From Aureobasidium sp. EXF-3400 (lineage: Eukaryota > Ascomycota > Dothideomycetes > Dothideales > Saccotheciaceae): a stretch of DNA of 64,000 nucleotides. Below are positions 48,942 through 60,547 of the stretch, in pieces. The stretch is taken from assembly GCA_024195585.1 (NCBI GenBank), contig SWBL01000218.1, forward strand, positions 23,485-87,484, given 5' to 3'. The notes under the pieces are model-generated. The model was not told the origin of the DNA. It ran no database searches and saw only the letters and a program-made list of their open reading frames with translations. The position numbers and the translations under genes were made by a program. Every line of letters begins with the position of its first letter. The stretch's first letter is position 1.

Positions 48942-49697
48942 TCTCTGTTTCCTAGATGGTTCTGCCGATCAAGACTGTTTCGACCAGACCGTGAGTTGCT
49001 GCCGTCGAATTTGCCCGCTACAGTCGCAACGGCATCAACGTTCAATAATAAAATGGCCGAAAAAGTATACATAAACGACCAGATCCTGGTCTAGATACGC
49101 TTCAAGACCGATGTATTCTGACTCAAGTCAACACATTGGAGTTCGGCGTTGGTGACACGACCGCGAAAGAAGAAACAAGAGACGAACTTAGCAATGTGTT
49201 TGTTTTGCTAGGGTAACGGACCGCTCACGTCTTGTATGATGTATCCATTAGAATGAATGTGTCCCACAAGACACCGTTTGCAGGACAGCACAACCGACAC
49301 AAAGCCAGGGGAGGAGCGGAGAGCGCGAAAGAGAAAGAAGATTTGCTGAAAGCAACCTAAGGAGCTAGAAACTTCATACCATACTCCCGGAAGTTCCATA
49401 CGGCGTTCCGGCATCTGCTCTACTGTTCCGTCTGTCCGCACTTTGCTGCATGCCTGGTGCTGATCGTGGACGTTGCAGTGCGGTTTGCAGAGGAATGTGT
49501 TCATGTCCCCGTTCAGTTAGGGCTCATCTGTCACACATTCGTGCCGATCGCATGACTAGCTTACATACCTCACGATCTATAGGTTACGGAAGAAAAAAGG
49601 GCCTAGATCCACAAACACGTGTAGCCGTTTTAGTGAGTGGAGCCAAGAGTATGAGGCTTTCAACTCTTTGTATCCGGCATTTCCGAACCTTGGTGCT
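48942..49697. other. Intergenic: GPCR promoter and UCH 3' end
   Basis: 756 nt between two minus-strand genes. A plus-strand frame that starts here and runs antisense into the UCH gene (49450-49914) looks like a shadow frame. No gene supported. Confidence 0.5.
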
Positions 49698-50561
49698 TCA
49701 GTCCAGCGACTGCGAGAGGGCGACAAGACTGAAACGCAAGTCACCGCCTCCAGCTTCTGATTCTCGTTGGAGGAAACTACGGACACCCATGTCGAGAGCC
49801 TTGTCGCTCAAGACATCGTCGTCAGCGGACAAGACACCTCGGTCCAAGGGGCCCTTGCGTCGACCATCCATCTCCCACAGGTGGTTATCTGCAGACTTGA
49901 CAAAGCAGACGTAGTGTAGATCGATGTTGTCGTCTGCCGAAGGGGCAGCAGTATCACCGCCGGTGGCGGCGGCTTGATGAGCGTTCTCAAGAGCCTGCGA
50001 CTCGTACAACAGATCGGCGCGCTGAGCGGGCTTGAGGTTGATGGCGTCTTGGAGAAGCTTTGCCAGATGCGAGTTTGGAGTGATGAAGTCACGAGCTGGG
50101 CCATTACTCGCGGCGTGTAGTACACCAATGAGACCACAAGCGTTGCTGATGGTCTGTTTGTACCAAACCACCTCTTCGTCGGGGCCACAGCCCTCGTACT
50201 CTGGCTTGTCGTGATCTTCGCTGAGGCGGAAAGTCTCGTATGTGTCACTGATGGGGAACACCAGGAGGAGAGCACATGCTGGGCGGGGCACGAAGGCAAG
50301 TAGTTCGGGTTCATCGATGCTGAAGACGTCGTGGAAAGCGAGCTGTGATGAGAGGCCAAGATTATGTAAGAGCGAGCTCATGACTTCGGGATTGTTCTCT
50401 GCTAAGCGTCAGCCGCTACGCCTCTACCCTTTCAGTCTGCAGTGGGTTGGTTGAGCTTCTCTCTCACCTAGCGGAACGAAAGACTTGGTCGCGGCGGGCG
50501 CGGTCGCGCCATCATTGTGAGGGTCTGCCTTTTCTTGCTGAGTTGACTGGGTTGATGCCAT
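49698..50561 (-). CDS. Ubiquitin C-terminal hydrolase, UCH (C12) family
   Basis: Deubiquitinase of the UCH-L3/Yuh1 type that trims small adducts from ubiquitin. Exons are 50561-50468 and 50398-49698 (69-nt intron), 264 residues. Catalytic residues are in the expected order: Gln113 and Cys119 in YKQTISNACG, His193 in DLHYVCF, and Asp209 in WEMDGRRKGP. An Ala/Gly-rich insert (AHQAAATGGDTAAPSADD) occupies the place of the active-site crossover loop region. The 31-residue first exon is hydrophilic. The acceptor used (TTAGCAG, three bases after an alternative TAG) keeps the frame to give LENNPEVMSSLL, typical of the family N-terminus. Confidence 0.92.
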
Positions 50562-51075
50562 ATCTAAGTCTGGCTCTTGGCCAAGATGTGATAGGTGCTT
50601 GGAAGGTCAAGAAACAGAAGAAGGAGAAGACAGGCTTGCTTCGCTCCAGAGCTGCCTAGTTCTTATTGCATCACATGATTGTCGCCATCAGGGTTGCCTT
50701 GTCCACTGACGGGACAGCTCGACGCGCCGACCCGTCTGTGCATATCTCCCACTCGTTCGTACTCGATGCCAAGACACATATCAAACCTGTCGAGATGCGT
50801 AAACCACAGTGGGGTGCATGTGTGAAGAAAGTCCATAGCAGCGGTCTGTTGTGCAGTGTCATAGATCCTGACCATTGATCGAGATAAATAAGTACATTAC
50901 ACCAGACGCTTCGCTATCCCCGTGCAAGATGCAAGATTTGTTCTCAGCGCCAGCGCTCTTGCCTACTTAATCTTTCAAAATCTACAAGAATCTGAAAACT
51001 GTCTAGGGATATCGATATTTTCTCCCGACAAACGCCCCCTGATGCTACGCTAACCATATCAAAAACCGTCCTGTC
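50562..51075. other. Intergenic: UCH promoter and SEC1 3' end
   Basis: 514 nt; no gene seen. Short frames on both strands at 50660-50880 are mutual shadows. Confidence 0.5.
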
Positions 51076-53399
51076 TTATCCTCTCTTGCTCGAAAAGAAG
51101 TGCCTCTTCTTCTTTTCCGGCTCCTTTTGGAGCTTTGAAGCACTCTGCGCTGGTGCTGCTGGCCCCGCACCATTTGATTGCTTCGAGCTTAGGTTCATAT
51201 TGCTCATAGCTTGAGTGGGTGGCTGAGCTGGAGCGACTGGTTTCAATGGAGCTTGTGCCGGTCGTGGTGCTGGTGGTGGTTCATCTCGCTCGAACAAATG
51301 AGCAGGAGCCTGCTTGGGTGGCTGCTCGGCCGGTATGCCGAGCTTGCGTTTGTCTGTGCTAAGATCTCCCACCTGGCGTAAAAAGAAGGCTGGTGTGAGC
51401 ATATGGCTGGTCAATAGGAACACTTCCTTGTTACTTTGTCGCATCATGTCGTAGCACACTCGACTCTCTGAGTACGTCGCACCTCCTGCCATGAATACAA
51501 TGACTCGTTGCCGAGGTTCGGTAGTTGATGATTTCGCCTTTGCCCAAGTTGGCTTGGCCGAACGCAGAGATGTAGGGGCAGGACCAATATCATTATCACC
51601 TAGATCGATCGGCGGCTTGACATATGGGAAAACGGTAGCGTCGACAGTGTTGGTAACATGGTTTTCCAAGAGCCGTTGGAGAGATGTTTCGAACCGACTC
51701 AAAGCATACTCTTCTTGGACCAGGATTGGTGGTGGCTTTTGAGGGAAAAGAGGAATCGGGGGTGGACGCGAATCTTTCAGATTCCGCGTTGTGCGGACTC
51801 CAAGGAGACCAAGGTTCTGCAACATTTCGGAATGTTGAGGAGGAAGCTGAGCATGTAGTAAAAGCTTGACAAGATCTGCGGGAAGCAAACCATCCTTGTA
51901 TATGAGATAGAGTGCAATCAACCGAAGCCTGTCAGGCATCACGATCGCGTCGTCATCCAGAGTCCGTACCACTTGATCTGTTACGTGTTTAGGTTTCCGA
52001 TAATCCTCATCGAGGCCGGTGGCCAGAATCTAGAGACTGGGTCAGCGAGAATCAACTATCAGGGCGACATATACACACCTGCTCGACTGAGGCCATGTCA
52101 GGAAGTTTGTGACGCTGGAATAAATCCATACATTCTTGGGCCATGCCGAGATGCAGCGAATATGCCCCTTTCATTTCTTCAAATTGTGGAAGACCAGCCA
52201 GCATGTCCTTGATGGTATTAAGACCATTCATGCCACTAGGATCGCTCTCTTTTGTAAAATGGGGGTTCTCATCGATAAATTTCTGGAAATCTCCCATGAG
52301 CTTCTCGATAGTGTCCTTCATGTGGAGATGACGGGTTTCAACCCAAATGCGATCCTTTTCTGAAATTTCGTAATCCTTCTCCTCCTGCTTGGGAGTGCCC
52401 TGGTTGACAATCGTCTTGTAGGTGATCTTGTCACCTTCGCGGATGGGTAGTAGGTCGTGCGCCATAGCTTGGTAGGTAAATTCATGAAGCAAGGGAGCAA
52501 GCACGTCCATGGATCTATCAGTGATGTATAAAGTCGCACGAGGACGATTGCTTGGGGGAGGGAAATCCTTATGGAAGTTGGCATATAAGTTGAGCTCCTC
52601 CTGGACGAAACGAGCAAGGTGGGAGCAGAGCACACTGGCTTCGTGGGTGGGGGTGCGCGGGCGATAATATCTAATATCGGGAAATTCGCCCAAAGCGACG
52701 CAGACTCCAACAATCTTCTGGGCGAGATCTTCCATGTGCTGGCGGATGAGATTGTTGCAGGCAGGATGGAAGAGGATGGGGAAACTCCAGGGGTCTCTAA
52801 AGGTGACAAGGTGGGACTCGCGAGGGAAGAAGTCAATGTTGAGGACTCGAAAGACGGTGATCTGTTCGCGGGCGACGGACGACTTGTCGAGACGTTCTTT
52901 CATGTGTGGGGGCAGTAACGAGGTCCATATCAAGTTGGTCTTCCTGTAGCGTCGGCGGTCGAGGTCGGCCATAAGACAGTCGACGATGTGGGTCTGGGGA
53001 GAGATGAGATAGATGGCGTCGACATCGGGATTCTTTGGGCGACGATCTTCAATCTTCTCGATGTCTGCAGAGGACGTCTGTCAGGCTATGTTTCAAGGGC
53101 TGGGTCGGGATGGCTTCAGGAGAAGGCATACTGGTGATGCTCTCATTCAAGATGTCGTCAGGATGGAGGACATTGTCGAGCAGCTTCTTGCTGGTGTCAT
53201 CGAGGACCAAGACTTTCCACTGTAGAAAGGTTCAGCGGGAGGGAGTGGCGGGCTGTTGAAGCTAACGAGGGCGTACTTGGCCTTGGGTGGTAGAACGGAT
53301 CACATTTAGAATGACTAGAATAGAGGGTCAGAAGCAGAGCAGTGACATGGCAGGTTCGGACTCACTGTCGCGCTGGGCGTCTATGATGGAGACGCCCAT
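51076..53399 (-). CDS. SEC1: Sec1/Munc18-family exocytosis protein
   Basis: Binds and promotes plasma-membrane SNARE complexes at sites of secretion. Exons are 53399-53366, 53314-53277, 53219-53132, 53064-52079 and 52029-51076 (introns 49-67 nt), 699 residues, as in other Pezizomycotina. The short first exons give MGVSIIDAQRD, ILNVIRSTTQGQ, then WKVLVLDDTSKKLLDN, the conserved start of domain 1. Further blocks are YLISPQTHIVDCLMADL, FPRESHLVTFRDPWSFP, LYITDRSMDVLAPLLHEFTY and FMAGGATYSESR near the end of domain 3. The C-terminus is Pro/Ala-rich and ends in a basic KKKRHFFSSKRG. It is divergent from SUV3, with 241 nt between the start codons. Confidence 0.94.
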
Positions 53400-53640
53400 G
53401 CTGGAGGGAGTGGGTGTCTCAGGGAAGTGGTCGAGTGTGAATGGGTGAAGGTGGACCTGGACCTGGACCGAGTGGTGCTTGTCTGCTTGTCGAGATTGCG
53501 GAGATTCGTTGCCAAGCAGCTCTCGACCAGCGTCATGCATGCTCTACCGTATCTTTTTTTACGCGTCAACTCGTACCTACCTCGTGCACCTGCCATAAAC
53601 CGCCCTCTCTTCTGTCGCAACCAACTGGCAGCGGGAGGTG

Positions 53641-56229
53641 ATGCTTGCATTGACTCGCCAAGCAGGCACATCGCTTTACTGTGCCTCGACCTCTTTGCGC
53701 CTTCGCCGTCCTCTTTACTGTTGCGCCTTCTCCACCACCCGCCACGCTCCTAGGGATTTCTCCTCTCGCAAGCGAAACACTGCTTCCGATGGCAGGCGTC
53801 CTCTCATACGCAAGCATGCCGGCGATCACAAGAAACCTTCCTTCTCGGACAGGAAGCTCAAGTTCTTGGATGTCTTGAGAGACCACCTCGCCACCGTCAA
53901 GCTCGAATTGCACACGACTCCCATCGGCCAGAAACTCGACGCAGAAGGCAAATTTAGAGAAACCTGGTCTGATTTTGCAGAGACCATCGTCAACCCTGGT
54001 GACAAAAATTCCACTCACCCCGTCGTTGTCGCCAAAAGGATCCAGCACCAAGCTCTGCGCGATTCCTGGTTCGAAAGAGGTGCTAACGGCCTGCAAGATC
54101 GCATCAAATACGCTTTCTACAACCATGTCATTTCCGCACACTTCACTCCCTCAGACATCCGCAACCAAAAGGCCCTCGCCGATCTCCGCTATCCTACAGA
54201 GTGGTACCCTGCCACCCGTACCATCCACCGAACCATTCATCTCCACGTCGGTCCCACCAATTCTGGCAAGACATACCATGCCCTACAACGCCTAGAACAG
54301 GCCGGAACTGGTGTCTATGCTGGTCCCCTACGTCTCCTTGCTCACGAGGTCTACACAAGACTCAACGCAAAAGGCAAACAGTGCATGCTTATCACCGGTG
54401 AAGAAAAGCGTGCTCCCGACGAAGACTCCTTGGCTGCCGATATAACCAGCTGTACTGTCGAGATGATGCCGCTCAACAAGGACGTTGACGTTGCCGTTAT
54501 AGACGAGATTCAGATGATAGGTAATGCTGAGCGAGGTTGGGCCTGGACGCAGGCTGTGCTTGGTGTCAAGGCTCGCGAAGTTCACTTGTGCGGTGAAACA
54601 CGAACAGTTCCTTTGATACGTGAGTTGTGCGCTTCGATCGGCGAGAAGCTTGTCGTTCACGAGTACGAGCGCCTGAGTCCTCTGAAAATGGCAGACAAAA
54701 GCTTGCAGGGAAATCTCAAAAAATTGCGAAAGGGCGATTGTATTGTCAGTTTCAGCGTCATGGGCATTCATGCGCTACGGAAGCAGATTGAACAGTCTAC
54801 AGGGAGAAAAGTAGCTACTGTATACGGCAGCTTGCCGCCCGAGACCAGAGCTCAACAAGCACGTCTCTTTAACGATCCCGATAACGATTACGATTTTCTT
54901 GTCGCTAGCGACGCTATCGGCATGGGCCTCAACTTGAGCATCAAACGCGTCATTTTTGAGTCGTCGTCCAAATATGATGGCTTCCGTCAGAGACGCCTGG
55001 TTGTTCCGGATATCAAACAGATTGCCGGCCGAGCTGGTCGCTACAAGAGTGCTTATCAGGCAAACAAAGCTTCTGAGGCAGCGGCTGCTCAAGCTCTTGC
55101 AGAGGTAAAGGGAGAGTCGGAACCAGGAAAGGAGACCATAACCGAAATTCCTGCTGAGAGCCCGACAACTATTGCGGCATCTTCAAAAGAAGTGCCACCA
55201 GTGTCTGACGTTGACTCAACGTTGCAGGTTCCTAGCATTCAGGAAAAACCTGCCAAGTCTGAAGATTCGACATTAGGTCTTGTAACAACACTCGAGGATT
55301 TCGATTTTGGCGTCATCGCGGACGCGATGAAGGAAGAGCCTGAGCCCATTCGCTCTGCAGGCATTTTTCCTCCAGCACCCATTGTTGAACGATTCGCCTC
55401 ATATTTCCCTCCCGGTACACCATTCTCGTACATCCTCATGAGACTACACGAACTCTCTCAAATGCATTCAAGATTTCACCTCTGTGGCCTGAGAGACCAA
55501 CTCTGGATTGCTGATCTGATTGAGCCTATTCAAGGCCTAACAGTCACTGATCGAAACATCCTGTGCGCTTGTCCGGCATCAAAGTCTGACAAAGATATGA
55601 TCGGAAAACTTCTGCCAGCTCTGGCACGCTGTATAGAACAGCAAGGCGGTGGTGCTCTTTACGACATAGAGGAAATGCCTCTTGAAGTCCTAGAGTTGGA
55701 GATGTCGCCGAGCAGAGATTACCTTCGCCAACTTGAGCAATTGCACAAGGCTATTGTTGCCTACCTGTGGCTCAGTTACAGATTTGCTGGAATTTTCTCC
55801 ACGCGCCCATTGGCATTCCACGTGAAAGGCCTTGTGGAAGAAAAGATTGAACACGTCCTTCACCAGTTCTCCTTCACGGAGAGCAAGAGAAGAAAGATCA
55901 AGGCCGCACGAGAGAAATCCTTGATGGCAGAAGCTCAACGAGAATCTGTGCTGGCAGATGAAGAGGACGAGCATGAAGCAGCTGCAGAACTAGAACAGCA
56001 AACCAGCATCACTGTAGGAGGTGACCAATTCGCAGGAGAGACTGATCTCGAAATCATGGACGCCGCCGAATGGACTGCGAACGAAGACTCTGCTACCAGC
56101 CAGATTCAGAATACGGATCCGGACGTGGCCGACAATTCAGATGTCCAAGCAGCAACTCATGACGAAGCGCAAAGAGTACAAAGTTCAGCAGAATCCGAGC
56201 TTGGGAGGACGCAGAAGCGCGAAGAGTAG
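53641..56229 (+). CDS. SUV3: Mitochondrial ATP-dependent RNA helicase Suv3
   Basis: Helicase of the mitochondrial degradosome (with the RNase Dss1) that turns over mitochondrial RNA. A single exon of 862 residues from ATG 53641. A basic, Ser/Arg/Ala-rich N-terminus (LTRQAGTSLYCASTSLRLRR) is a mitochondrial presequence. Walker A is GPTNSGKT (about residue 203), motif II is the DExH variant VIDEIQMI (about 287), and motifs V/VI are ASDAIGMGLN and QIAGRAGRY. An inserted low-complexity segment of about 75 residues follows motif VI. The Suv3-type C-terminal domain has DRNILCACPASKSD and ARCIEQQGGGALYDIEEMP, and the protein ends in an acidic tail. Length and order fit fungal Suv3. Confidence 0.95.
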   Translation: MLALTRQAGTSLYCASTSLRLRRPLYCCAFSTTRHAPRDFSSRKRNTASDGRRPLIRKHAGDHKKPSFSDRKLKFLDVLRDHLATVKLELHTTPIGQKLDAEGKFRETWSDFAETIVNPGDKNSTHPVVVAKRIQHQALRDSWFERGANGLQDRIKYAFYNHVISAHFTPSDIRNQKALADLRYPTEWYPATRTIHRTIHLHVGPTNSGKTYHALQRLEQAGTGVYAGPLRLLAHEVYTRLNAKGKQCMLITGEEKRAPDEDSLAADITSCTVEMMPLNKDVDVAVIDEIQMIGNAERGWAWTQAVLGVKAREVHLCGETRTVPLIRELCASIGEKLVVHEYERLSPLKMADKSLQGNLKKLRKGDCIVSFSVMGIHALRKQIEQSTGRKVATVYGSLPPETRAQQARLFNDPDNDYDFLVASDAIGMGLNLSIKRVIFESSSKYDGFRQRRLVVPDIKQIAGRAGRYKSAYQANKASEAAAAQALAEVKGESEPGKETITEIPAESPTTIAASSKEVPPVSDVDSTLQVPSIQEKPAKSEDSTLGLVTTLEDFDFGVIADAMKEEPEPIRSAGIFPPAPIVERFASYFPPGTPFSYILMRLHELSQMHSRFHLCGLRDQLWIADLIEPIQGLTVTDRNILCACPASKSDKDMIGKLLPALARCIEQQGGGALYDIEEMPLEVLELEMSPSRDYLRQLEQLHKAIVAYLWLSYRFAGIFSTRPLAFHVKGLVEEKIEHVLHQFSFTESKRRKIKAAREKSLMAEAQRESVLADEEDEHEAAAELEQQTSITVGGDQFAGETDLEIMDAAEWTANEDSATSQIQNTDPDVADNSDVQAATHDEAQRVQSSAESELGRTQKREE

Positions 56230-56638
56230 TTGTTATGTATAGATACAGAATGTCGCCGTAAGCGAGACACATAGATTACATGTATTATAGTAATGAATAA
56301 CGACGTCCCATACACGATGATGAATCCAAGAGTATATGATGTTGGGAGAAAAGAGTGTCGATGGTTCATGGTCGCGCGTAGATGACGCTGGCTGCCGAGC
56401 CACGGCTTTCTGGCGTCGCGATGCTTCTCCGACCAAGACATGGAAGCAACGCAGTAGTTCGTAGATACCCAACAACGAGCACCTTGCGCGTGTACCATTC
56501 CGTTCCTTCCACCACCACTGATTGTCCGACAAGTTGCATAATGTGCGACTGATTTGATCCTGGATCTGGTGCTTACAACAGCCGACACATCTCTACGCGA
56601 TCAATCACCCCTCCCTCTGGAGAAGACTTGTCAATACC
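56230..56638. other. Intergenic SUV3 to GH125 gene
   Basis: 409 nt; SUV3 3' UTR and GH125 promoter. Antisense frames here overlap the end of SUV3 and are not supported. Confidence 0.5.
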
Positions 56639-58372
56639 ATGTTGTCCTCTCTTGCTCTTCTGGCTTTCACGGCCATTTGCCTCGCCACAGGAGACAACGC
56701 GCATGCAAAGGACCCTCAGAGGCCTCTCCGAAGTGCTCAGGAACGAGCAAAAATACTCGCAGCATGTCCTGCATACGAGCACTATGCAAGATTTCCACAG
56801 TGCGTTCTCTAATTCCTTGATTCACACCCTTACTCACCATTTGCCAGTCCACCTTTCTCCGATGGCCCCATGGCACTTCCTTTCCAACGACCGGCTGCGC
56901 TTTGTCGAACCTTCGAGTCAGACTTGGTGGAACAAATCATTAACGACATGAACGAGAAGATGACAGACAAGGACCTGGCTAGGATTTTCGAGAACGCTTT
57001 TCCCAACACACTAGATACCACGGTGCGGTGGCACGTGGATGGCACCGAGAAGTCAGCCTTCAAGAGCAGTAACGGCGCCTGGCAAGGGCCTCAGAGCTTC
57101 ATTGTGACTGGAGACATCAATGCAGAGTGGCTTCGAGATTCGACCAACCAATTGGCCCAATATCAAAAGCTGGCCAAGAAGGATAAGGCTATAGAAATGC
57201 TGATATTGGGAGCTATCAACACTCAAGCCGAATATGTCATCGAGTCTCCCTACTGCAATGCTTTCCAACCACCTCCACCCAGTCGCCTAGCCCCCTCCAA
57301 CAATGGTCAGGAAGATGTCGTTCATCCAGCTTATGAGCCATCCAAGGTCTTCGAATGCAAATACGAACTAGACTCGGTAGCGCATTTCCTGTCCTTGTCC
57401 AATCAGTTTTATGAACACACAGGGTCCACTGCTTTCTTGACACCAAGATGGTATGCCGCTTTGGATACACTGCTTGCATTGCTCGACGCACAGGCCAAGC
57501 CTACCTTCGACCCTCAGACTGGCGCTTTCCAGCATAATGAATATACTTTCAGACGTCGTACAGACGCAGGCACAGAAACCTTGAGCTTGTCTGGCAATGG
57601 TAATCCCTTGATCAATGGAACTGGCCTTGTCCGGAGTGCATTTCGTCCAAGCGATGATGCCACTATTCTCGGCTTCTTTATTCCAGCCAATGCCATGATT
57701 GCCGTAGAGCTGAAACGGGCGTCGACCATGCTAGCGAAAGCTGGCAAGGTCAAGCTTGCTGCAGATTTGAAAACACGCGGAGCACTCATTGAAGAAGGTG
57801 TCTGGGAGCATGGTGTCGTGTCGCACAAAAAATACGGCTCGGTTTTTGCTTTTGAGGTTGATGGCTATGGTTCTTCCATCATAATGGATGACGCCAATCT
57901 GCCGTCGCTGCTTGCCCTCCCACTGCTCGGCTTTGTGTCCAAAGACGACAAGACATATCAAAATACTCGTCGAATGATATTAGAAAAGAACGGTAATCCT
58001 TATTATCTTTCTGGTAGAGCATTTAAGGGGATTGGGGGTCCTCATATAGGACTGCAGAATGCTTGGCCTATGAGTCTGTTGGTTCAGGCTATGACTTCGG
58101 ATGATGATGAAGAGATTGAAGATGCTCTCTCTGCAGTCAAGCGCGTCAGTCATCTAGGCTTGATACACGAAAGCATACACGTTGAGCGTGGAAGAGACTA
58201 TACTCGTAAGCAACTCGACTCACATCTACTTGTGCGAAGCTCACTAACCATTTCTCTAGGTAGCTGGTTTGCTTGGGCCAATTCGGTCTTTGCGCAAACC
58301 ATACTCGACGTGGCAGAAAGAAAACCACACATTCTGTTTGGCCCAGGGGAAAAGCCATATATTGTCGATTAG
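56639..58372 (+). CDS. Secreted glycoside hydrolase family 125 (exo-alpha-1,6-mannosidase type)
   Basis: GH125 enzymes are metal-independent, inverting exo-alpha-1,6-mannosidases acting on mannans or N-glycans. Exons are 56639-56799, 56848-58205 and 58260-58372 (introns 48 and 54 nt), 543 residues. A signal peptide (LALLAFTAICLATG) starts the protein. Family blocks are RWHVDGTEKSAFKSSNGAW, SFIVTGDINAEWLRDSTNQ (which includes the catalytic region), KVFECKYELDSVAHFLSLS and SGRAFKGIGGPHIGLQNAWP. The second intron has no stop and a length divisible by three, so the frame also reads through; splicing it gives the conserved TRSWFAWANSVF. Likely secreted or in the secretory pathway. Confidence 0.92.
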
Positions 58373-58653
58373 ATAAGCACTATGATTCATGCAACGATTG
58401 AAATGTTTTTTGATGATGATAAAATGGTCATGAGCGATTTTGGTGTTCTGAGTTTCCCATAAGGGAGCCGAGATTCCCGCTTCCCCGATTCACTGACCAA
58501 GCACCTTGGTCGAGGGCTCGTTCTAAGAGAAACAAGAACTTACCTACGAACATGAAATCCTAATAACCCTGGAGTCTACGAACACCGAGAGCTACTCTCA
58601 ATCTTACAGGCTCTGACTGACAACTACTGACACTACGACCGTCATCGGTCACA
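58373..58653. other. Intergenic GH125 to MFS gene
   Basis: 281 nt between same-strand genes. No feature identified. Confidence 0.5.
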
Positions 58654-60547
58654 ATGGTAACACAGGAATTGGCCATCCAAAGCTACTACCACCAACAGGA
58701 CAGCTGCGCAGAGCGACCAGAGGATATACCGTTGGGCGACCTAAGCCATCAGTCTTCTTTGCAGTCTCCCACTAATCATTACGATGAAGATGACGACGAT
58801 TCCAGTGTGCACAGCTTTGAGCTCTATACGCCAGACGAGGAGAAATCATTACTCAGAAAACTGGATACTCGTTTGGTATTGTTCCTGGCACTTTTGTATA
58901 TGCTCTCATTCCTGGACCGCTCAAGTATGTCAAGTATAGCCTTCTATCGCTTGGATTCAGAGGTCAAGCACTGACATTACAAGATATCGGTAACGCGAAA
59001 GTGGCAGGCCTGTCAACAAGCTTGAAACTCAGTCCAGCACAATTTGAGTGGTTGTTGACGGGCTTCTACATGTCTTACATCTGCTTCGAGTGGATGACTC
59101 TTTTGTAAGTCCTGTTTTCATCTCGTTGCCTTAGAGCGGTCGCCTTTTCATGGTGACGTGTCTCATCACGTAACAGGGTCACACTGTCAGCCAAGTAAAG
59201 ACGACAATGACATTGTCTGTAACCATTAGATGATGATATTGAGACCTCTTGAGGGTTACTAGAACGACAGACATTTCAAGAGACTAACTACAATCTTGCA
59301 GATACAAGATCTTTCCACCGCATGCCTATATCTCAATATGTGTGCTGGCTTGGGGATGTCTTGCCTCTCTGCAAAGTGTCAGTACAGGGTTTGGTTCGAT
59401 ATTGATACTCAGAATCCTGCTTGGAATAAGTGAGGCAGCGTTTGGTCCAGGAGTGCCTTTCTACCTGTCCTTCTTTTTCAAGAGAAATGAACTTGCCTTC
59501 AGGACTGGACTGTTCATCTCGGCTGCACCTTTGGCCAGCAGCTTCGCAAGCACCCTGGCCTTTGCTATTGTCAAGCTTGGAAAGAACACCGCCATCGAGA
59601 GTTGGAGAATCTTGTTCATCATAGAAGGCTTTCCCAGCGTGCTCGTTGCTGTGTGGGCCTGGTACGTGATTCCAGACTCGCCGTCGACCGCACCATGGCT
59701 CTCAGCCAGAGAGCGAAATATAGCAACCTTACGCCTGCGGAAACAAATGGACACATCCCAAGATGATACTTTTGGAAGCAAGCAACCGAAGAGATTTGAC
59801 TGGTCTGCTGTACGCAACACCTTACGCGATCCAAAAAGCTACTTGACCGCTGGCTGCTTCTTCTCCTTGAATGTTGCCTTTTCTTCAATGCCTGTGTTCG
59901 CGCCGGTTATCATACAGAAGTAAGCATATGACACGACGCTCTCTGGTACCAGCTAACAGGATGATAGTATGGGATATTCAGCCGTAAAGGCACAAGGCCT
60001 GGCCGCCCCACCACACCTTTTCGCGTTTGTCGTGGTGCTTGTTACCTCGGTCATCTCTGATCGGCTACAGTCTCGTTCAATTCCCATAATAATTCACGCC
60101 AGCTTGGCGATGGCTGGGTATCTGTTGCTTGCTCTTGCTCCAACACTACATTTGTCATCTACAGCACAATATATGTGCATATTTCCAATAACCTCCGGCT
60201 TTTTCAGCGCCGTCACGACCGTCATTGTTTGGACCGTTAACAATCAGCAAAGCGAAGAAGGGCGTGGCAGTAATGTCGCACTTATGAATGTCATCGGCCA
60301 GTTAGGACCTCTTCTTGGAACGCGACTTTATCCAGAATCTGATGCTCCGACTTACAAAAAAGGCCATGCTTTATGCGCTGGCTTCATGGGCTTGGTTGCG
60401 TTGTTGGCTATAATCCTGAGACTACTGCTTGTTAGAGCTAATGCGTCCTTGCGGGAAGCTCGCACTTCAGCAACAGAAGACGGTGCGGCTAGGCCGCTGG
60501 TTGGGAGGCATGGAGTTGCAACAGGCGATTTCGAGTACATGCTGTAG
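58654..60547 (+). CDS. MFS transporter, anion:cation symporter (Dal5/Tna1-like)
   Basis: Twelve-span major facilitator of the family that imports small organic anions such as allantoate, nicotinate or pantothenate. Proposed exons are 58654-58924, 58984-59104, 59302-59919 and 59968-60547, 529 residues. Introns are 59, 197 and 48 nt. The 70-residue cytosolic N-terminus is acidic (DEDDDDSS) and precedes DTRLVLFLALLYMLSFLDRS, the family TM1. After the joins come NIGNAKVAGLSTSLKL, RILLGISEAAFGPGVPFYL and WRILFIIEGFPSVLVAV, all diagnostic. The long second intron is unlike all others here and may hide an 18-nt in-frame exon (59177-59194). Substrate unknown. Confidence 0.88.

Noticed and set aside
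49450..49914. 154-codon plus-strand frame
   Set aside because: It runs antisense across the catalytic end of the UCH gene and has no recognisable features.
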